From assembly GCA_934725015.1 (NCBI GenBank), contig CAKVAS010000012.1, positions 22,841 through 86,840 on the forward strand: DNA of 64,000 bases, given 5' to 3'. Positions within the stretch are counted from its first letter, which is position 1; each line of letters starts with the position of its first letter. The notes under the pieces are model-generated. The model made no database searches, was not told the DNA's origin, and saw nothing but the letters and a program-made list of their open reading frames with translations. Position numbers and translations under genes: made by a program. Below, piece after piece: positions 25,348 to 34,100 of this stretch. This DNA is from an uncultured Bacteroidales bacterium (lineage in GTDB: Bacteria; Bacteroidota; Bacteroidia; Bacteroidales; UBA932).

Positions 25348-25521
25348 ATGGATTTGTTTCTTCACTTTGCAAGCTGCATGAATTCAAACGCGCAGATGAT
25401 TATCATCGCGTGCATCGCGGCAGTCGTCGCTGTTCCTGTCATCGGATGGCTGGTCAAGGAAAATCACAGACACCACATCATCACATGGGACAGCACGGAC
25501 AGCAACCACTACCTTGACTGA
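25348..25521 (+). CDS. 57-residue single-pass membrane protein
   Basis: Starts MDLFLHFASCMNSNAQ and contains one membrane helix (MIIIACIAAVVAVPVIGWLV), then a His-rich tail (KENHRHHIITW) ending SNHYLD. A TACTTTTG -7-like box lies at 25270-25277. The ThrE pair follows 63 bp downstream on the same strand, so they may share a transcript. No family is recognised. The clean signal-anchor and codon use favour a real small gene. Confidence 0.5.
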   Translation: MDLFLHFASCMNSNAQMIIIACIAAVVAVPVIGWLVKENHRHHIITWDSTDSNHYLD

Positions 25522-25584
25522 GAATCTGAGCAAAACTCGAACCGGTTGCCGAGGCGTGGTGGGGCGAAGATTGATGCATATAAT

Positions 25585-26412
25585 ATGGAAAAAGTTGAAA
25601 ATAAAAGTATCGCTGTCGATAACTCATTAGTTACAGCACCTACACATGAACACCTTAAGGGATTGTGCAGGTTTTTGTCGGAATATGCGGCGAAGCTGCT
25701 GTCAAGCGGGACGACGACAATCCGGACGGAAAAGAACGTCGTGAGAATCGCCGAATCATACGGTGCGCTGGCGGATTTCGCCGTCCTCCCGAATGAAATT
25801 ATGCTCACTCTCTGGGACGGAAACCGGGAGCATTCCTACACGGTCAACTGCAAGATAAGCGAAACCGCGCTGAACTTTGACGCGATAACGCGCCTGAGTT
25901 CGCTGAGCTGGAAAATCTCAGACGAACGGCTGCCGCTTGAGAGCGCATGGAAGGAATATGAGGAAATCCTGAAGGTTCCGCGCCTGAAGTTTCCGCTCGT
26001 GACCTTCCTCGTCGGCTGTGCCAACGCCTCCTTCTGCCGCCTGTTCAACGGCGACTGGATTTCCATGGCAATCGTTTTCGCGGCGACCGTCTGCGGATTC
26101 TACCTCAAGCACGAGATGGTCGTAAGGCAGGGGCTCAATGTCCAGCTCTCAATCATCGCGTCAAGCTGTCTGTCAGCCATCATAAGCTGCTCCGGCTATG
26201 TCTTCGGTCTGGGTTCCACTCCGGACATTGCCCTCGCCACCAGCGTGCTGTGGCTGGTTCCGGGCATCCCTTTCATCAACGCGATGAGCGACCTCATCTA
26301 CGGGCACTACATCTGCTGCCTCAGCCGCTTCATCCAGGCAATCATCACGACGGTTTCCCTTTCGCTCGGGCTCTGCCTCGCCCTGATGATAATGCAGATT
26401 AATTATGTTTAG
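25585..26412 (+). CDS. Threonine/serine exporter family, ThrE N-terminal part
   Basis: 275 aa from the ATG at 25585 (MEKVENKSIAVDN). The soluble N-terminal region contains LLSSGTTTIRTEKNVVRIAE, the PF06738 signature, followed by five membrane helices with LVPGIPFINAMSDLIYGHY. In split ThrE systems this large subunit pairs with a small four- or five-helix subunit encoded next to it, as here (41 bp downstream). It is an inner-membrane exporter of Thr/Ser or related small molecules. Confidence 0.87.
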   Translation: MEKVENKSIAVDNSLVTAPTHEHLKGLCRFLSEYAAKLLSSGTTTIRTEKNVVRIAESYGALADFAVLPNEIMLTLWDGNREHSYTVNCKISETALNFDAITRLSSLSWKISDERLPLESAWKEYEEILKVPRLKFPLVTFLVGCANASFCRLFNGDWISMAIVFAATVCGFYLKHEMVVRQGLNVQLSIIASSCLSAIISCSGYVFGLGSTPDIALATSVLWLVPGIPFINAMSDLIYGHYICCLSRFIQAIITTVSLSLGLCLALMIMQINYV

Positions 26413-26453
26413 GAAACCTCTAAAACACCCGGCTTCATCAGGAGGAAAATGCT

Positions 26454-26957
26454 ATGATTGATTTGACAATTCCGATAGCGGTGATTTCCGACGGACTGTT
26501 TGCGGCGATAGCCGCAATCGGTTTCGGCAGCATAAGTAACATTTCAAGGAACAGTTTTCTCGGCTGCGCGATACTCGCGGCGACCGGGCACATGACGAGG
26601 TTCGTCCTCATGGAGTATTTCGGAGTCCACATCGTCCAGGCCAGTTTCTTCGCGGGTCTCGCTATCGGGCTTCTGTCCCTCCCCGTGGCAAAGTGGCGCA
26701 GATGCCCCGTCGAGGCGCTGTCCTTCCCCGCCCTGCTCCCTATGATTCCCGGAATGTATGCCTACAGGGCCGTCAATGCCCTCGTGCTCGCGCTCATGGC
26801 CGGCGGCGAGGAGACCTTCTCCCACTACCGCAACGTGTTTCACTACAACGCCCTCATCTGTATGGTCGCCATCGTGCTGATGGTGCTGGCGACGATGATT
26901 CCGATATTTATCTTCCGCAAGTTTTCCTTCTCCGTAACAAGGGGAGGGAACGAATAA
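26454..26957 (+). CDS. Threonine/serine exporter family, small subunit (DUF3815/ThrE_2)
   Basis: 167 aa, almost entirely membrane helices, with LPMIPGMYAYRAV, the counterpart of the VPGIPF loop in the large subunit. It completes the split ThrE exporter. It is co-oriented with and 41 bp after the large subunit. A possible ribosome site AGGAGG precedes the ATG by about 5 bases (26441-26446), unusually strong for this phylum. Confidence 0.85.
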   Translation: MIDLTIPIAVISDGLFAAIAAIGFGSISNISRNSFLGCAILAATGHMTRFVLMEYFGVHIVQASFFAGLAIGLLSLPVAKWRRCPVEALSFPALLPMIPGMYAYRAVNALVLALMAGGEETFSHYRNVFHYNALICMVAIVLMVLATMIPIFIFRKFSFSVTRGGNE

Positions 26958-27234
26958 AAAGCGATCTGCTTCGTTGCGCCTTGCATCCCATCTTTTTCTT
27001 CATCCCCTCCTGCTCAGAAGTATTTCTCAGATAAAAAAATTGAGAAGAATGGGTTTGCCTTAGAAACATGAAAAAAATAAACTGCATCAGATTTGTCTTT
27101 GATTTTCGAGCATAGATTTCTTTTGGAAGAAGGAGTGTACTGGATGTACACGACTGATGAGAAAAGAAATATAGACCGAAAAGGATGAGAAAGATGATGC
27201 AGGTTATTTTTTGAAGGTTTCTTATATTGTGGAG
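26958..27234. other. Intergenic stretch with a dispersed repeat
   Basis: No gene seen. It contains repeat element B1 (27103-27183, listed separately) and AT-rich sequence. It ends at the terminator of the small minus-strand gene. Confidence 0.5.
27103..27183. repeat. Dispersed element B, copy 1
   Basis: About 75-80 bp, roughly three-quarters identical by eye to 42882-42963 (GAG-ATAGATT-CTTT-GGAAGA, GTGTAC, GAGAAAAG-ATATAGAC). In this copy GTGTAC and GTACAC form an inverted repeat around 27134-27150. Confidence 0.6.
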
Positions 27235-27272
27235 ATAAAAAAGACCGCTGAGATTCTCGCGAAGTTCAGCGG
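27235..27272 (-). terminator. Rho-independent terminator of the 49-residue gene
   Basis: On the minus strand CCGCTGA (27266-27272) pairs with TCAGCGG (27245-27251), followed within 2 bases by six T. Confidence 0.75.
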
Positions 27273-27330
27273 CCCGAAAAATTAATGCATATAAAAGTAC
27301 CGGTTGAAAACAGTACCTCGAGAATATTCG

Positions 27331-27480
27331 TTATTCAGTGACTATGTCCTTGATTTTGCGGACATTGACCCGATGATTCCTTACCTCGACCTTCCTGAGA
27401 CGCCTCATCTTGTCAAAAGCCGTGAATACGCTTCCTGCCACACAGAGGGCAACCATAATGAAAAATACCGTGAGTTTCAT
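27331..27480 (-). CDS. 49-residue membrane-anchored basic protein
   Basis: Starts MKLTVFFIMVALCVAGSVF, one hydrophobic helix, then a basic stretch (DKMRRLRKVEVRNHRVNVRK) ending IVTE. It has its own -7 box (TAATTTTG, 27518-27525) 38 bp upstream and its own Rho-independent terminator 58 bp downstream, which argues strongly for a real monocistronic gene. The family is unknown. Too small for most gene callers. Confidence 0.6.
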   Translation of the reverse strand: MKLTVFFIMVALCVAGSVFTAFDKMRRLRKVEVRNHRVNVRKIKDIVTE

Positions 27481-27517
27481 AGCTGTATTGTTTTTTGTTT
27501 ATTCCTAAATTGTGGTG

Positions 27518-27525
27518 CAAAATTA
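27518..27525 (-). promoter_or_regulatory. -7 box of the 49-residue gene
   Basis: TAATTTTG matches TAnnTTTG; a weak -33 (TTTC) lies about 19 bp upstream. Confidence 0.5.
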
Positions 27526-27617
27526 TCGAGGTTCACGAAATATGAAAAGCGTTGGCTATGAAACATACAAATATCGGCAATCGCCTTCCGTCGCCTCGAA
27601 AATCGGGAAATATTCAT

Positions 27618-27625
27618 TAACTTCG
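27618..27625 (+). promoter_or_regulatory. -7 box for menA
   Basis: TAACTTCG, the variant seen before three other genes here, lies 85 bp before the menA ATG. The -33 is poor. Confidence 0.4.
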
Positions 27626-27709
27626 CGTCGTTTTCGTCGAATCCGGGAATATCTTTACAGAAAACCGGGATTCCGGGGATATGCGGATACATATAATTGG
27701 GGTACAGAG

Positions 27710-28615
27710 ATGAAAAAATTCAGATATTATCTAAAATCGGCGAGGCTGCGCACATTGCCGCTATCGCTTGCGGGAATAATAACGGGAATCGGACTCGCCG
27801 CAGCAGATTACCGGATTGGCTGGGGAACTGCCGCCCTGGTCGCGCTGACAGCCGTCTGTCTCCAGATTCTGTCGAACGTATCGAACGAGTACGGCGACTA
27901 TCTCAGCGGAACCGACGGGGACGACCGGCAGGGACCGAACTATTCCAGAGGACACCTCAGCGACAGGGACTACCGTGGGATGGTCGCGTTCTGGGCCGTG
28001 ATGAGCTGCATTTCCGGAGCCGCTATGGTATATTCCTCCTACGGGACATTTCTCGCCCTTGAACCGATTCTGCTTCTGCTTCTCGGAGCCTCGGCCGTGA
28101 TGGCGGCGATGAGATACACGCTCGGACGCAATCCGTACGGCTACCGGGGGCACGGGGACATCGCCGTGTTCACCTTCTTCGGAATCGTGTCGGTGCTCGG
28201 AGCCTATTTCGTGGTCGCGCACGAGATTCCGTCGTTCTACCTCCTGCTTCCGGCATCGGCAATAGGTCTTTTCAGTGTGGGAGTACTGAACATCAACAAC
28301 ATAAGGGACATGAGGACGGATGCAGCGACAAGAGTGACCGTCGCAATAAGACTCGGTGAAAGGAACGCGAGGATATATCAGACGCTGCTGATTGCCGGCG
28401 GATGGGCGCTGCTGCTCGGCTATGTATTAGGTTGCCGGATGTTCGACTGGCGGCACTGCCTCTTCCTCGTGACGCTTCCGCTCTACATCATCCATGTCGC
28501 CGGAGTCTGGAAGAGGGATGGGCACGCTCTTGACAAGTATCTGCCGATGCTGGTCATGGCGACCTTCGTCCTCGCGGTTCTTCTGGCTGTCGGATTTACT
28601 GTTTATTTGTGGTAG
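27710..28615 (+). CDS. menA: 1,4-dihydroxy-2-naphthoate polyprenyltransferase
   Basis: 301 aa from the ATG at 27710 (MKKFRYYLKSARLRTLPLSL). An upstream in-frame extension to 27512 runs through the promoter region and is rejected. The prenyl-diphosphate motif NVSNEYGDYLSGTDGDD and the second NINNIRDMRTD motif are both present among eight or nine membrane helices. It attaches the polyprenyl tail to DHNA in menaquinone synthesis. It faces menG, the next enzyme, across a REP-like array. Confidence 0.92.
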   Translation: MKKFRYYLKSARLRTLPLSLAGIITGIGLAAADYRIGWGTAALVALTAVCLQILSNVSNEYGDYLSGTDGDDRQGPNYSRGHLSDRDYRGMVAFWAVMSCISGAAMVYSSYGTFLALEPILLLLLGASAVMAAMRYTLGRNPYGYRGHGDIAVFTFFGIVSVLGAYFVVAHEIPSFYLLLPASAIGLFSVGVLNINNIRDMRTDAATRVTVAIRLGERNARIYQTLLIAGGWALLLGYVLGCRMFDWRHCLFLVTLPLYIIHVAGVWKRDGHALDKYLPMLVMATFVLAVLLAVGFTVYLW

Positions 28616-28760
28616 TTTCTAGGCGCAAAGATCTCTCACTTCGTTCGAGATGACAGAACGGAGTTCGAGATGACAGAACGGGGTTCGAGATGACGGAGTG
28701 GTGTGCAAGATGACAGAGTGACTTTCAAATGACGGAATGGGGTGCGAGATGATTCGCTTG
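28616..28760. repeat. REP-like array B
   Basis: Begins GGCGCAAAGATCTCTCACTT and continues with five or six degenerate copies of TTCGAGATGACAGAACGG-like units. The core is the same as arrays A and C. It fills the gap between the convergent menA and menG genes. Confidence 0.75.
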
Positions 28761-28775
28761 GCGGTTACTGAGTGA

Positions 28776-29513
28776 TTACTTCTCAGCGACATACATCCGG
28801 CAGATGCCGAACGTGAGGGCAGTGTGGCGGACGGAGGAGAAGCCGCAGGATGACAGGATTGCCTTGAAGCGCCCGGGAAGAGGGAAATTCAGGACAGAGG
28901 CCGGGAGGTAGCGGTAGGCCGCCTTGTCGCCGCTGACCCTTCCGCCTATCCACGGAAGTATCTTCAGGAAATACAGCTTGTACAGCGCAAGAAGCAGCCT
29001 GTTCTGAGGCACGGAAAGTTCAAGTATCACAAGCCTGCCGCCTGGACTGAGCACACGGTGCATCTCGCGAAGCCCCTGCTCAAGATGTTCGAAGTTTCTC
29101 ACGCCGAACCCCACGCACACTCCGTCGAAGCTGTCATCGGCAAAGTCCAGCGCCTCGCAGTCCCCCTTCAGCAGCTCAATCCGGCCGTCGAGACCGAGCC
29201 TCGCCACCTTCTCGAGCCCTCCCTCAAGCATTCCGTCCGAGAGGTCGATGCCGGTAATCCGCGCCCTCTTCGAGCGCCTCGCCACTGCAATCGAAAAGTC
29301 CCCCGTCCCGCAGGCGACGTCAAGTATATGAAAACCGGCATCTTTCGGCAGGAGTTTACGCACGGCGCGACGACGCCATATCTTGTCGATGTTCAGCGAA
29401 AGTATATGGTTCAGAGCGTCATATTCCGGAGCGATGCTGTCGAACATCTTCTCCACGGCTTCCTTTTTCGGCATATCGCGGGCAATGTCACCGGGACAGT
29501 CGTCTGACAACAT
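28776..29513 (-). CDS. menG: Demethylmenaquinone methyltransferase
   Basis: 245 aa from the ATG at 29513 (MLSDDCPGDIARDMPKK), which lies 27 bp after a -7 box. A longer reading to 29603 would start inside or before the promoter. SAM-binding motif I is LDVACGTGDFS; further UbiE/MenG marks are MFDSIAPEYDALNH, GFGVRNF and the FPLPGRFKAIL region. It methylates demethylmenaquinone, the last step of menaquinone formation. Confidence 0.92.
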   Translation of the reverse strand: MLSDDCPGDIARDMPKKEAVEKMFDSIAPEYDALNHILSLNIDKIWRRRAVRKLLPKDAGFHILDVACGTGDFSIAVARRSKRARITGIDLSDGMLEGGLEKVARLGLDGRIELLKGDCEALDFADDSFDGVCVGFGVRNFEHLEQGLREMHRVLSPGGRLVILELSVPQNRLLLALYKLYFLKILPWIGGRVSGDKAAYRYLPASVLNFPLPGRFKAILSSCGFSSVRHTALTFGICRMYVAEK

Positions 29514-29539
29514 TGGCAGAGACTTCGGCGACGGCGGGA

Positions 29540-29547
29540 CAAAGATA
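29540..29547 (-). promoter_or_regulatory. -7 box for menG
   Basis: TATCTTTG on the minus strand, 26 bp before the ATG at 29513; it decides that start over the longer reading. Confidence 0.55.
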
Positions 29548-29619
29548 GCGTTTTTCCGGCAAAGGCACAGACTTTGACGCGGATATACGCCGCATTTTCT
29601 CATGACAATTTGTCAATTG

Positions 29620-29762
29620 GGAATCTTGCACAAAGATCTCTCACTCCGTTCGAGACGACATGATGGATTGAATGTTCGAGACGACATGATGGAATTGAAT
29701 GTTCGAGATGACATGATGGATTGAATGTTCGGGACGACATGATGGAATTGAATGTCGAGAAT
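29620..29762. repeat. REP-like array C
   Basis: Head TTGCACAAAGATCTCTCACT followed by four copies of a 27-28 bp unit (TTCGAGACGACATGATGGA plus TTGAATG). The third member of the family in this window, upstream of the COG0523 gene. Confidence 0.75.
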
Positions 29763-29787
29763 TGTGACGACGGAGGGGGGAGGACAA

Positions 29788-29797
29788 TATCATGATA
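29788..29797. promoter_or_regulatory. Palindrome TATCATGATA before the metallochaperone gene
   Basis: A perfect 10-bp palindrome with partial extension, 16 bp before the ATG at 29814, in a place suited to a repressor (a Zur- or Fur-type metal regulator would fit the gene). The match to a known box is not established. Confidence 0.3.
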
Positions 29798-29813
29798 ATG
29801 TAAAACGAAATAT

Positions 29814-31163
29814 ATGGAAAAGAAAGAAATTCCGGTGCTCCTGCTCACCGGCTATCTCGGAAGCGGCAAGACGACGCTCCTCAACAGGATTCTGGCAAAT
29901 GAAAAGGGCATACGCTTCGCCGTCATTGTCAATGACATAGGGGAAGTGAACATAGACGCGGACCTCATCCAGAAAGGCGGAGTGGTCGGAAAGAAGGACG
30001 AGAGCCTCGTCGCGCTTCAGAACGGCTGCATCTGCTGCACTCTGAAGGCCGACCTCATAGAGCAGATTTATGAAATCATGAGGATGCAGAAGTTTGACTA
30101 CATCGTCATCGAGGCCAGCGGAATCTGCGAGCCGGAGCCCATCGCGAGGACAATCTGCAGCATACCGACATTCGGAGGGCTCTATACGAAATACGGCATC
30201 TGCCGGCTCGACAACATCGTCACCGTCGTGGATGCGATGAGAATGCAGAGCGAGTTCGACTGCGGCGACACCCTCGTGATGAAGAACATCGACGAGGAAG
30301 ACATCGAAAATCTTGTAATCCAGCAGATTGAGTTCTGCAACACAGTCCTCCTCAACAAGGCGTCGGAAGTGTCGCCGAAGGAACTCGAACGCATAAAGGC
30401 CATCATCCGCGAGCTTCAGCCGAAGGCCGAAATCATCGAGTGCAACTATGCGGATGTTGAGCTGGACAAGCTGCTGAACACCCGCCTGTTCGACTACGAC
30501 AAGGTGTCGGCCTCAGCCGGCTGGGTCAAGGGCATCGAGACCTCCGAGGAGGACGCCCATAAGGCCGAGCATGACCATGAGGAAGGCGACGAGCACGAGC
30601 ATCACCATCACGACGATGATGAGCACGAGGATGATGAGCACGGACACCATCATCACGATGACGACGACCACGACGATGACGAGCACGGGCACCATCATCA
30701 CGACGATGACGAAGATGATGAGCATGACCATCACCACGAGGAAGTCGGAGGGCATCATCACCACGAGCATGAAGGCGGCGAAGTCGAGGAATACGGCATA
30801 GGCACCTTCGTCTATTGCCGCCGTCCGGCCTTCGACATGAACAAGTTCGACAATTTCGTGGCGAAGAAGTGGCCGCGCAGCGTCATCCGCGCCAAGGGTC
30901 TCTGCTACTTCAGCGACGACACCGACATGTCCTACCTCTTCGAACAGGCAGGCCGTCAGTTCCAGCTCAAGGCAGCCGGCAAATGGTACGCCACCGCCCC
31001 GGAGGAAGACCTAAAGGAAATCGCCGCCCAGGATCCGGACTTCATGAAGGACTGGGACCCGAAGTACGGCGACCGTATGCAGAAGCTCGTCTTCATCGGC
31101 CAGCACCTCGACAAGGAGCAAATCACCAAAGACCTCGACTTCTGCCTCGTCAGCGAAGAGTAA
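29814..31163 (+). CDS. COG0523 (CobW/ZNG1-type) GTPase metallochaperone with His-rich loop
   Basis: 449 aa. GTPase P-loop GYLGSGKT (13-20), metal-binding CICC (72-75), Walker B-like VIEASGICEP, NKAS guanine motif (191-194) and a C-terminal CobW_C domain (about 325-445). Residues 249-319 are an insert of His, Asp and Glu with 29 histidines, clustered as HHHH and HGHHHHDDD units. Such proteins hand zinc (or another metal) to client enzymes; the loop should store or capture metal. The 3' end overlaps the convergent helicase gene by 14 bp. Confidence 0.88.
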   Translation: MEKKEIPVLLLTGYLGSGKTTLLNRILANEKGIRFAVIVNDIGEVNIDADLIQKGGVVGKKDESLVALQNGCICCTLKADLIEQIYEIMRMQKFDYIVIEASGICEPEPIARTICSIPTFGGLYTKYGICRLDNIVTVVDAMRMQSEFDCGDTLVMKNIDEEDIENLVIQQIEFCNTVLLNKASEVSPKELERIKAIIRELQPKAEIIECNYADVELDKLLNTRLFDYDKVSASAGWVKGIETSEEDAHKAEHDHEEGDEHEHHHHDDDEHEDDEHGHHHHDDDDHDDDEHGHHHHDDDEDDEHDHHHEEVGGHHHHEHEGGEVEEYGIGTFVYCRRPAFDMNKFDNFVAKKWPRSVIRAKGLCYFSDDTDMSYLFEQAGRQFQLKAAGKWYATAPEEDLKEIAAQDPDFMKDWDPKYGDRMQKLVFIGQHLDKEQITKDLDFCLVSEE

Positions 31164-34100
31164 GGCTATTTGAAACAAGCCGTATTTCGGGCAGAACTAT
31201 CGGAGTTTCAAGATGTTTTGGAGCTCCGTCTGTCTTGTCAGGATTCTCGTGGTGCCAGAACAAAAGGAAACTGACCCTTGAGGAGGTTGGCACATAGCCC
31301 TTTTGCTGAAGTTTTGACAGCTTCGTGCGGAAGGCCTCGGAGAATCGGCCGACTTGCTGTGAATATCCGTTAACCGTGGTGTAGAGCCGGTCGTCTATGA
31401 CATTCAGGGCATCTCCGGAACGAAGCTTTGAAATTATGTCTGACTTTCCTTTGAAACAGTCCAGATGCAAGTCCCTGTGCGAGAGCTGAAGCAGGAGTTC
31501 GTCCGGTTCGGCGTATGACATCGAGTCATTTTCAATGGAAAGTCCGGCGGCCGGACCAACACCACCGGCAAGTTCCGGAATACCGCGGAATATGCCTCCG
31601 TCAAAATGCACCGACAAGTTAGTCTTCGCCCTTGTAATGCCGACATATATGACACGTCGTTCCCTGTCTGTAATCTGTGCCATACCGCGAAGGAGAAGAT
31701 ACACATTGTCAAACTCACGCCCTTTCGACTTGTGAACCGTCGAGACAACAACCTCATTTTTGGCAGCCTTGCAGAAGTCGCTGAGTTCGGACTCCCCGAA
31801 GAAGTTGAAAAGGTCCGAGACATAACGTTTGGACGGATATTCCTTCTCAAACGCGCCTATGCATGACAACGCAATTTCAAGACTTGAACTCCCGGCAAAT
31901 TCGCGCGTCATCAGTTCCTTGGCGTGTGACCATGCATTGTCTGGAATTATCGTGGAACAATTTGCCCTGATGTCCGAGTAAAAAAGATGGAGTTCGGCAA
32001 GGTCATGGAGATTGAAACTGTCATTCGACTGAATCAGGCGTGCCTTGACTCCCCTCCTGCCAAGCATGGCCGAAACCATCAGTGCATCGTCGTTCGTCAT
32101 TGTCAGGACAGCCGAACTTCCGGAAGCGGGCGCCGCAAGAATCTCATCAACGACAGCCTGCCCATAATGCCCTGCAGGATGCCGGACAAGGCGGACGCGA
32201 CCGTCACCACCGACCACACATCTGACAGGTTCCGACTTAAGCCTGTTGCCGATTGTGCGCGCAAACGAATTGGCAAGAGCGATTACCGGCGGGCAGCTCC
32301 TGAAATTCTCCAGCATATTATAGACCTTAGGATACGCGGTCATGTCCTCATCCTTGGCAAGAATCCCGCAAAGCTGCATCTTTTCCACGAGGCGGACGAC
32401 TTTTCCCGTTTCGATTCCAAGCATATCGGACAGATAATCAATCCTCGACTCCGCCTCTGCGGTACCTGCCCTTGCGCGGCTTCTTTCCGAGATGAGGGAC
32501 TTGATTATACGAACCGCATCCTGCCTTTCCTCTTCCGCAAACCTGTCGTCGGAACATATGATTTGAGAAGCTTCATCAAGATTCTTCGGCGCGATACTCG
32601 TCGCGAATATCCTCGGGCTGTTCATGCCACGCCTGACATATCCGGCATTCTCCAAGGCAGCCACGGCACTCTTGACCTTGGTCTCGACGTCCCGTATCTC
32701 ATCCCAGCCGGCCTTCCTCGCAACTTCAAGAGCGGAGATGCAGACAAGGTCACGCTTCTGCGTCAGTCCCTTGATTGCCCGCCAGACCTGATTTATCTCG
32801 CTGAACGTCAACTTGGTCTGATTCAGGAGTATGAAATGACGGTTCAGGTCATCGTCATTATACAGGACATAGCAGTCCGCCTCGGAATGCACATCGCGGC
32901 CGGCACGCCCGGCTTCCTGAATGTAGTTTTCCAGAGAATCGGATATTTCATAATGCACGACAAGCCCGACGTCACTCTTGTCAACGCCCATCCCGAAGGC
33001 AGATGTCGCGACAATGATGCGCACCCTGTCATTTATAAAGTCATCCTGATTTTGCACCTTGACACGAGTCTCCATCTGCCCATGAAAGGCGAGTGCGTCG
33101 AGACCGTCACGCACAAGTCTCGCGGCAAGGTCTTCCGCGGCCTTTGTCCGCGTGACATAGACGATGGCCGGACAGGTACTGTCTATGAGCAAATCTCTGA
33201 GAGTCTGATACTTCTCTTCATTGTTCGCACGATAAAGAACCGTGTAGTGCAAATTCGTCCGCGTCGCGTCTGTCGTGAAACGTCTGAGACGGAGACCGAG
33301 CCTTTCCTGAAAATAGTCCGTGATGTCGCTGATTACCTTAGGCTTTGCCGTCGCGGTGAAACAGGAAACAGGAATCGGTTGTTCAAGCCCCTTTGCTTCC
33401 TGAAGAGATTTTATGAAATCGGCTATATGGAGATATTCTATCCGGAAGTCCTGTCCCCATGCCGAAAAACAGTGAGCCTCGTCAATGACAAAGCGCGACA
33501 CCGTGCGGGACATCAGAATCTTCTCGATGGTCTTCGATCGAAGCTGTTCCGGAGCGATATAAAGCATAGATGCCTCACCGTTGCGCACACGCTCAAGGGC
33601 GTCACGCCTCTCGACGGGCGAGAGCAGCCCGTTTATATAGACGGCGTCGGATATTCCCTTCCTCTCAAGATTCTCAACCTGATCCTTCATGAGAGACTGG
33701 AGAGGAGAAATCACTATCGTAAGCCCGCGCACGGTTTCTCCTGCGACAAGTGCCGGCAACTGGAACGTCAGAGACTTTCCGCCTCCGGTGGGAAATATCG
33801 CGAGCAGAGACTCCCCTCCCATTGCCGCACGCACGGCGTTTTCCTGCAAAGGCTCGCCGTTGAACTTTCTGAAATGCTCATATCCGAACCATTTCTTCAG
33901 TGCCCTTTCCGGGTTGAAGGCAGCGGAACAATATTCACAGGACGCGTTACCGCAATTTCTGCTTCTGAGCGCATATATGATTTTTTCTACCGCAGGATAA
34001 TTTTTCAGAACCCATGCCGGAGTTATCGAATTGCGGTCGCGGGTCAGGATGACGGCCGTCGCATAGGCGCATTCGACCCCATTCTTCCTTGCAAACCGCT

